Shown one piece after another: positions 1-4,558 of a DNA stretch of 6,823 bases. Source of the DNA: Candidatus Methanophagales archaeon (GTDB lineage: Archaea > Halobacteriota > Syntropharchaeia > Alkanophagales > Methanospirareceae); the NCBI GenBank assembly GCA_014061035.1, contig JACGMN010000055.1:1-6823 (forward strand), given 5' to 3'. Below the pieces are notes generated by a model. The model was not told where the DNA came from, searched no databases, and saw nothing but the letters and a program-made list of their open reading frames with translations. The translations under genes were made by a program, and so were the position numbers. Position 1 is the stretch's first letter. Each line of letters begins with the position of its first letter.

Positions 1-47
1 CTCTCCTTCAACTTTCTCGAAGACTTCAGATCGCCTGTTACAACCAC
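1..47 (-). CDS. N-terminus of an unidentified protein, possibly SatD-like (partial)
   Basis: Only the first 15 complete codons are inside the window. Reading from a GTG at 45-47, the protein begins M-V-V-T-G-D-L-K-S-S-R-K-L-K-E and runs off the left edge. The upstream codons in this frame are TAT, AGG, AAC and then TAG at 57-59, so GTG is the only sensible start. A hydrophobic strand followed by TGD-L-x-x-S-R is the pattern I recall for the N-terminus of SatD-family proteins, but 15 residues are too few to be sure. No properly spaced Shine-Dalgarno sequence is seen. It lies 35 bp after the MNT gene on the same strand. It could be a separate unit or the next gene of the operon. Confidence 0.35.
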   Translation of the reverse strand, partial: MVVTGDLKSSRKLKE

Positions 48-82
48 ATACCTGTTCTACATTGAAATATTTTTCATCACCC
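48..82 (-). promoter_or_regulatory. short spacer with a TATA-like stretch upstream of the left-edge gene
   Basis: On the minus strand this 35-bp gap reads AT-rich, with GAAAAATATTT at about 65-75, which is 18 to 28 bp before the GTG at 47. That spacing would suit an archaeal TATA box driving a leaderless or nearly leaderless transcript. The match is weak because AT-rich stretches are common. The gap may instead be a plain intercistronic spacer. Confidence 0.2.
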
Positions 83-394
83 TTAAATTCTAACAAAATC
101 TTTACCGGTGAACCTGAGGAAGAACTCCCACTTCTTCACGGTAAGCAGATGAAATTCAAAAGGCGAGTCAAAGTACTTTTCAAAGAGAAGATCATAGACT
201 TTTAACTTCTTCTTCCTGAACTCGAACTCATCCGAGACGATCGCCAGATCTATATCGCTCAATCCTACCGAGTAATCATCTTTAATAGCTGAACCGAAGA
301 CGTAAAGCTCAAACTCTTCCAGATCTTTGCTTACGAGCTCTCTCATCTCCTTTACATATTTACCGTAGTTTTTGAAGTAATCTAATCTCTCCAT
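83..394 (-). CDS. MNT-domain nucleotidyltransferase (partner of the adjacent HEPN protein)
   Basis: This 103-residue protein is a minimal nucleotidyltransferase of the DNA polymerase beta superfamily. The core motif is visible: G34-S35 after a beta strand (YVFGS), then the metal-binding pair in SDIDL (D47 and D49). E80 in PFEFHLL is the likely third acidic ligand. Small MNT proteins of this size act as antitoxins or AMP-transferases for a HEPN partner encoded next to them. Here the HEPN gene lies immediately upstream and overlaps by 13 bp (382-394), so the two are almost certainly translated together. The start is ATG at 392-394, with only a weak GAG-type ribosome site. Domain assignment is firm. 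The biological role (toxin-antitoxin or a nucleotide-transfer regulator) is inferred from context. Confidence 0.88.
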   Translation of the reverse strand: MERLDYFKNYGKYVKEMRELVSKDLEEFELYVFGSAIKDDYSVGLSDIDLAIVSDEFEFRKKKLKVYDLLFEKYFDSPFEFHLLTVKKWEFFLRFTGKDFVRI

Positions 395-768
395 AGTATC
401 TTTCTCAGCTCATCCAGAGCCTTAAAGGCTTCCTCAACTTCTTCCTTAAAAAACTCCTCGAAGTAGTATCTTGAGGTTATATACGCCCGTTCAAGATCTC
501 TCAGCTCCGTTCTATACTTCTTTAGAAATCTCTCTACTTCAGTTGCCTCAACCGCCTCAGTCTCTTTTAAATCGCCGAGAAGCTTTCTAAGGCTATGCGT
601 TCTCTCAAAGTATCCTTTTAAGTCGAGCATTTTCGCTTTTAACAGCAATTGCATCGCCTGCTCTATATGAAACACCGCCAAATCATGATCTTCGTTCCCA
701 AAATTGAATTCTGCATTCTTCCTGAACTTCTCCGCCCTTTTTAAATAGAGCTCAACCTCCTCTTTCAT
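382..768 (-). CDS. HEPN domain protein
   Basis: A 128-residue, charged, all-helical protein that matches the HEPN family usually paired with MNT proteins. Recognisable marks are an N-terminal helix (EVELYLKRAEKF), the central HIEQAMQLLLKAKMLDLKG helix, the turn with R56-T-H58-S-L, and YITSRYYFEEF near residue 100. I prefer the ATG at 766-768 over the in-frame TTG at 778-780, because GGAGGT sits 4 nt before this ATG (773-778), the clearest Shine-Dalgarno sequence in the window. The gene overlaps the preceding dehydrogenase by 17 bp and the following MNT gene by 13 bp. I find no R-x(4-6)-H ribonuclease motif and no R-x4-H-x-Y tyrosine-modification site, so toxic RNase activity is doubtful. It may bind nucleotides or act as a non-canonical toxin. 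Confidence 0.85.
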   Translation of the reverse strand: MKEEVELYLKRAEKFRKNAEFNFGNEDHDLAVFHIEQAMQLLLKAKMLDLKGYFERTHSLRKLLGDLKETEAVEATEVERFLKKYRTELRDLERAYITSRYYFEEFFKEEVEEAFKALDELRKILWRD

Positions 769-1933
769 TCCAACCTCCAAATTTTAGCTCAAACGCATCA
801 AAGACGATATCAGCATCCTTTGCCTCAATCCACTTCAATCCCCGCGTTTCTATCTCATCCTTACTGAGCAACTCATCGTAAACATAAACATTCAAACCCT
901 TCTTCATCAAAAGCCTGGCTAAAGCCAGATTCCTGCTATTGTAAAGTTCTTTGACACCTTCTCTGAAAGTTATTCCTTTAATGCAGATTTTTACCTCATT
1001 TAACCGCTTATCTATCTTCACACAATCCATAACGATTCTTTCAGCCCAGTAGTCAACCATCTCATCGTTCAGCTCTCTTGCCGCTCTCATCAACCTGACA
1101 CACCCAATTTTTCCCCTTTTTTCCATCTCCTTTATCAAAAACCACGGATACACAGGGATGCAATGACCGCCAACACCGGTTGATGGTAGATGGATATGAC
1201 AATACTCATGATTTGCATACTCTCTCGCCTCATAGAACTCAATTTCCAGCTCATTCGCGATTTTAAAGAGCTCGTTCGCTAAGGCTATGTTGACGTCTCT
1301 GTAGCAGCCTTCTATGAGCTTGATAAATTCCGCAACCCTTGCAGAAGAGACCAGATGCAAATTAGGGACAAAATTTCTGTAAACCTCTAAAGCGTTCAGC
1401 CCGCTCTCTTTATCTACGCCGCCTACAATCTTTGGAAATTCTTTCAACCGGGAAACGCTATATCCGGTCATAATTCTCTCAGGAGAGTATGCTAAATAGA
1501 ATTCTCCTAACTTAAGCCCGCTCTCTTCTTCAAGCCATTCTCTTACAGATAACTCAGTTGTCATCGGTGGAACTGAGGTCTCTAAAACGACCAGATCGCA
1601 CTTCTTTAGAATCTTGCCGATACTTCTAAACGCGTCCTCCAAAATCCTGAAATCAGGATTCTTATTCTTATCTGTGAATAGCGGCACAATTACGATGTAT
1701 ACATTGCACTCTTCTGCATCCTCATAATTCATCGTAGCAAAAAGATTCTTCCCGCCATGGTCTTCAAGCAATTTATCTAATCCTCTCTCCTCAGGAATGG
1801 GATTCTTACCACTATTGATATCTCCACATCTTCTTTCGTCTACGTCCACACCAATAACCTTAAAACCATTATCAGCGATGAGACCTGCGAGTGGCAAACC
1901 CGCCCTGCCCAGACCAATTACCGCTATTTTCAT
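752..1933 (-). CDS. UDP-N-acetyl-hexosamine 6-dehydrogenase (WecC/WbpA family nucleotide sugar dehydrogenase)
   Basis: The protein oxidises C6 of a UDP-HexNAc to the uronic acid in two NAD-dependent steps. With the start at ATG 1931-1933 it has 393 residues. It opens with a Rossmann motif (MKIAVIGLGRAGLPLA). The SPER segment is at 150-153. K205 sits in AEFIKLIEGCYRDVNIA, typical of UDP-GlcNAc/ManNAc dehydrogenases rather than UDP-glucose enzymes. The catalytic cysteine is C258 in GVGGHCIP, and the C-terminal UDP-binding domain begins near 315. The longer reading frame to 1972 adds 13 basic residues before the Rossmann strand and would overlap the previous gene, so I reject it. ATG overlaps the preceding stop as TAATG, implying coupled translation. 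The usual Asp after GGHCIPV is Tyr262, and the C-terminal D-x-R-x-S motif is altered to ELYNSR. Whether the substrate is UDP-GlcNAc or UDP-ManNAc cannot be told from sequence alone. Confidence 0.9.
   Translation of the reverse strand: MKIAVIGLGRAGLPLAGLIADNGFKVIGVDVDERRCGDINSGKNPIPEERGLDKLLEDHGGKNLFATMNYEDAEECNVYIVIVPLFTDKNKNPDFRILEDAFRSIGKILKKCDLVVLETSVPPMTTELSVREWLEEESGLKLGEFYLAYSPERIMTGYSVSRLKEFPKIVGGVDKESGLNALEVYRNFVPNLHLVSSARVAEFIKLIEGCYRDVNIALANELFKIANELEIEFYEAREYANHEYCHIHLPSTGVGGHCIPVYPWFLIKEMEKRGKIGCVRLMRAARELNDEMVDYWAERIVMDCVKIDKRLNEVKICIKGITFREGVKELYNSRNLALARLLMKKGLNVYVYDELLSKDEIETRGLKWIEAKDADIVFDAFELKFGGWNERGG
773..778 (-). promoter_or_regulatory. strong Shine-Dalgarno site for the HEPN gene
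   Basis: On the minus strand GGAGGT is followed by TGGA and then ATG at 766-768. It lies inside the last codons of the dehydrogenase gene. It decides the HEPN start in favour of the ATG, and it is the best ribosome site of the whole gene run. This suggests that the HEPN/MNT pair can be translated independently of the sugar genes. Confidence 0.7.
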
Positions 1934-2496
1934 TATACTCTCGTGGTTCCTACTTCTTTTCCGCATCCACACTTATAAACTATTTTTTCACCGTCTTCTG
2001 TAATTATTTCACTCAGTCTCTCACCACAATAGCAAACAAAACCCTTTAATCTTGCCGGATTCCCGTAGACCAGACCAAATCCCGGGACATCCGTAGTAAC
2101 AACGCTTCCAGCACCGACCATTGCATACTCCCCAATTACGATACCGCATATAACCGTCGAGCCCGCGCCTATACTTGCACCTTTTTTAACAGTAGTTAGA
2201 ACTACCTTCTGCTCGTCCCATCTGAACGCCCGCGGATAGAGATCGTTCGTAAATGTAACCGATGGGCCGATAAAGACGTCATCCTCTATCGTGACCCCCT
2301 TGTAGACCGATACAAAATTCTGTATCTTCACATTGTCTCCAATTTCAACTTCAGTATCGATATAAACGCTCTTGCCAATATTACAGTCTTTACCAATCCG
2401 CGCTCTCTCCCTTACATGGACAAAATGCCATATCTTCGTCCCATCGCCAATTTCATCGCTCTCTACAACTGCTGTCGGATGCTCAAGAAATGCCAT
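1933..2496 (-). CDS. wbpD: WbpD/WlbB-type UDP-3-amino-sugar N-acetyltransferase (left-handed beta-helix)
   Basis: The protein probably transfers acetyl from acetyl-CoA to the 3-amino group of a UDP-2-acetamido-3-amino-hexuronic acid (or UDP-GlcNAc3N). Its 187 residues match the family's usual length of about 190. Hexapeptide repeats run from about residue 8 to 135 (for example IGDGTKIW, IGKDCNIG, IGDNVKIQ, IGAGSTVI, IGEYAMVGAGS). The T-N-D-x-Y-P-R segment at 83-89 and the G-N-P-A-R end of the helix are family marks. The tail carries C155-x-C157 and C176-x-C178, a plausible zinc knuckle. The start at ATG 2494-2496 overlaps the end of the 3-dehydrogenase by 14 bp, and its TAA stop overlaps the next ATG by one base. 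Trimeric cytoplasmic action is known for the family. The exact substrate is inferred from the neighbours. Confidence 0.88.
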   Translation of the reverse strand: MAFLEHPTAVVESDEIGDGTKIWHFVHVRERARIGKDCNIGKSVYIDTEVEIGDNVKIQNFVSVYKGVTIEDDVFIGPSVTFTNDLYPRAFRWDEQKVVLTTVKKGASIGAGSTVICGIVIGEYAMVGAGSVVTTDVPGFGLVYGNPARLKGFVCYCGERLSEIITEDGEKIVYKCGCGKEVGTTRV

Positions 2497-3406
2497 TCAA
2501 CCGCCCTATCTCTTCACATATCTTTAGATTGTTCAGCGCTTGCAATGGCGTGATTGTAAATTCCCCGCCCTTCTCCACAGACCTTATAAAACTCTTCAAT
2601 TCCTCCTTTAACGGCTCTACCTTGTTCACCAAGACCTTCTCGATGATGTTCTCCTGTGTATATCGCTCATTTTCTATGCCATATTTCCCGGGCTTCCGGT
2701 ACACATATATCTCCTGATTCATAAAATCCCCTTCAATTGTAAACTCTTCCTCCTCTATATACACCGACCTGATTTTTTTCGACGCTTTCCTACTCGCAGA
2801 CAGCGACACAATAGAAGAATCAAATTTAATCAATGCCGTGCACAGGTCGTTGTTTCCCGCACTATAAATCTCGTAAGCGCCGTCATCGCTGTCAAACAAA
2901 AGATTGAATATAATATCAATATCATGAATCATCAAATCTTCAACGATCGTGCTGTCAGTTATCCGTGTAGATGCCGGATTATGCCTCTTTATCTCAACAT
3001 AAAGCGGTTTTTTTATTATTCTCTCGATCTCACTTATAATTGGATTAAACCGCTCAATATGGCCAACACCGGCAATTACATCCCTATTCTCCAGTAATTT
3101 TACTATCTCTTCCCCCTCTTCCACAGTCAATGCAATCGGCTTTTCTATCAAGCAATGTATATCTTTTTCAATAACCTTTCTCGCAATCTCCAGATGATAT
3201 TCTGTCGGAACGCATAGACTTACAGCATCAACGCTATTCAGCAGTTCTTCAATAGAATCGCAGACGATCGCTCCAAATTCTTTCATTCTATCCGCGCTAT
3301 CTCTATTCATGTCAAAGGCATAGACTTCTTCAACTGCCTTGAATTCTGAGTATACCCTGACGTGGTTCTTCCCCATTGTTCCGGTTCCAATAACTCCTAC
3401 TTTCAT
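2483..3406 (-). CDS. Gfo/Idh/MocA-family UDP-sugar 3-dehydrogenase (WbpB/GnnA-like)
   Basis: A 307-residue NAD-dependent oxidoreductase. The N-terminal Rossmann fold starts with KVGVIGTGTMGKNHVRVY, followed by the LIEKPIAL segment (E88-K89-P90) characteristic of the family. The substrate-domain marks are GHIERFNP at 115-122 and DLMIHDIDI at 157-165, which contains the His-Asp pair. In context it should oxidise C3 of UDP-GlcNAc or of its uronic acid to the 3-keto sugar for the neighbouring aminotransferase. The GHIERFNP type resembles archaeal UDP-GlcNAc 3-dehydrogenases more than Pseudomonas WbpB, so oxidation may occur before the C6 step. The start is ATG 3404-3406. A GGAGGTG lies 20 nt upstream, too far to serve, and no other start is in frame before a stop. 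It follows the aminotransferase after 16 bp and overlaps the acetyltransferase by 14 bp. Confidence 0.87.
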   Translation of the reverse strand: MKVGVIGTGTMGKNHVRVYSEFKAVEEVYAFDMNRDSADRMKEFGAIVCDSIEELLNSVDAVSLCVPTEYHLEIARKVIEKDIHCLIEKPIALTVEEGEEIVKLLENRDVIAGVGHIERFNPIISEIERIIKKPLYVEIKRHNPASTRITDSTIVEDLMIHDIDIIFNLLFDSDDGAYEIYSAGNNDLCTALIKFDSSIVSLSASRKASKKIRSVYIEEEEFTIEGDFMNQEIYVYRKPGKYGIENERYTQENIIEKVLVNKVEPLKEELKSFIRSVEKGGEFTITPLQALNNLKICEEIGRLNGIS

Positions 3407-3422
3407 ATTACGCGGCGCTACT

Positions 3423-4529
3423 CTACACCTCCAGATTGTTTATTACATCAACAATATACTTTAAATCCTTTTCTTTTAATGCTGGATGGACTGGCAAGCT
3501 TAAAACTCTTTTTGCCAGCTCTTCCGCAATAGGACATTCCTGATCTCTATGACCCAGCCGCTGATAGAATGGTTGTCTATAGATTGGCATAGGATAATGG
3601 ACCGCACATCCTACACCCTTATCCTTCAGATATTCCATAAAGGCATCCCTGGATACTGGAAAATCTTCCTCAATTCTGATGACGTACTGATGGTAGACGT
3701 GCTTTATTTTCTCTTCATTATCTTTATAAGATGGCGTAACCAGTCCCTCAATCTTCAGATGTCTATTCAAGTATCCTGCATTCTTTCTTCTCTTCTCATT
3801 AAACTCCGCCAAATTTCTTAGCTGTACTCGCCCTATTGCCGCCTGTATATTCGTCATCCGGTAGTTATATCCTAAGACTGTATGGAGATACTTCTCACTC
3901 TCACCATGATTCCGGAGCAGTCTGCAAATCCCGGCAATCCCACTATTGCCGCCTGTTATTGTTATTATGCCTCCCTCGCCAGTCGTCATGTTCTTGGTCG
4001 GGTAGAACGAGAAGCATCCTATACCAAAACTCCCTACTCTTTTACTCTCGTATTCTGCACCATGTGCCTGCGCACAGTCTTCAATCAAGAATAAATTATG
4101 CTCCTTACATATCTCTTCTATCGCTTTGACCTCAAACGGATGCCCGAACAAGTGTACCCCTATAACTGCTCTGGTTCTGTCAGTTATCTTCTCTAATACC
4201 TCGTTCGGATTTATATTGAATGTTCTGTCATCTACATCGGCAAAGACTGGCTTAGCGCCCTGAAACAAGACTGAATTTGCCGTGGCTATGAAGCTGAACG
4301 GTGTTGTGATGATTTCATCGTCCGGTTTAATATCCAGAGCTTTCAATGCTAAATCTAATGCAATTGTACCATTGCTGACCGCTATTGCATTCTCTACACC
4401 AATATATTCCGCATAATCTTTCTCAAATCTTTCAACTACCTCGCCCTGAGCGAGCATTCCTGACTTAAGTACTTCTGCAACTGCTTGAATCTCATCATCG
4501 CCTATTACCGGTTTTGCAATTGGAATCAT
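3423..4529 (-). CDS. DegT/DnrJ/EryC1/StrS-family PLP aminotransferase (WbpE-like sugar aminotransferase)
   Basis: A complete 368-residue aspartate-aminotransferase-fold enzyme that forms amino sugars on UDP carriers. The Schiff-base lysine is K179 in FSFYPTKNMTTGEGG. D151 in EDCAQAHGA should contact the PLP pyridine nitrogen, and SNGT (52-55) helps bind the phosphate. The C-terminal AVHYP-M-P-x-YRQP (309-320) and LPVHPALKE (345-353) are family signatures. Beside a 3-dehydrogenase and a WbpD-like acetyltransferase, the most likely reaction is transamination of the 3-keto-UDP-sugar, usually with glutamate. Perosamine-synthase-like activity on a 4-keto sugar is the main alternative by sequence alone. 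ATG 4527-4529 is the start, since an in-frame TGA occurs 12 bp upstream. No Shine-Dalgarno sequence is seen. It lies 19 bp after gyrB, and its upstream region contains the TATCA repeat. Confidence 0.9.
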   Translation of the reverse strand: MIPIAKPVIGDDEIQAVAEVLKSGMLAQGEVVERFEKDYAEYIGVENAIAVSNGTIALDLALKALDIKPDDEIITTPFSFIATANSVLFQGAKPVFADVDDRTFNINPNEVLEKITDRTRAVIGVHLFGHPFEVKAIEEICKEHNLFLIEDCAQAHGAEYESKRVGSFGIGCFSFYPTKNMTTGEGGIITITGGNSGIAGICRLLRNHGESEKYLHTVLGYNYRMTNIQAAIGRVQLRNLAEFNEKRRKNAGYLNRHLKIEGLVTPSYKDNEEKIKHVYHQYVIRIEEDFPVSRDAFMEYLKDKGVGCAVHYPMPIYRQPFYQRLGHRDQECPIAEELAKRVLSLPVHPALKEKDLKYIVDVINNLEV

Positions 4530-4531
4530 TT

Positions 4532-4554
4532 TATCATATCATATCATATCATAT
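4532..4554. repeat. (TATCA)4 tandem pentanucleotide repeat
   Basis: Four perfect copies of TATCA occupy 4532-4551, with a partial fifth (TAT) to 4554. On the minus strand this is TGATA repeated, and the gyrB stop TGA (4549-4551) is its first unit. The array fills almost the whole gap between gyrB and the aminotransferase gene. Such short arrays can change length by replication slippage. Here a change would not alter either protein, but it would shift the distance between the upstream TATA-like sequence and the aminotransferase start. Confidence 0.9.
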
Positions 4555-4558
4555 ATCC
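4549..4558 (-). promoter_or_regulatory. TATA-like element for the sugar-gene operon
   Basis: On the minus strand GGATATATGA lies about 20 to 29 bp before the A of the aminotransferase ATG. This is where a TATA box would sit for a leaderless archaeal mRNA, and the lack of a Shine-Dalgarno sequence fits that. The element overlaps the last codons of gyrB and the pentanucleotide repeat, so an AT-rich accident is possible. Confidence 0.35.

Noticed and set aside
769..780. TTG start for the HEPN protein at 778-780
   Set aside because: The ATG at 766-768 has GGAGGT at a good distance, while the TTG has no ribosome site and itself lies beside that site.
1934..1972. Extension of the dehydrogenase to an upstream ATG, adding 13 residues
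   Set aside because: The extra residues precede the Rossmann strand that normally begins such proteins, and they overlap the acetyltransferase gene. The internal ATG forms a TAATG coupling with that gene's stop.
1797..2717. Plus-strand reading frames at 1797-2003 and 2490-2717
   Set aside because: Both lie antisense to well-supported dehydrogenase and acetyltransferase genes and have no family resemblance.
3549..4129. Plus-strand reading frames opposite the aminotransferase gene
   Set aside because: The opposite strand encodes an intact aminotransferase with all catalytic residues, and the plus-strand translations look random.
4532..4554. TATCA array considered as a CRISPR or iteron array
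   Set aside because: The units are 5 bp with no spacers and only four copies, too short for CRISPR repeats or typical replication iterons.
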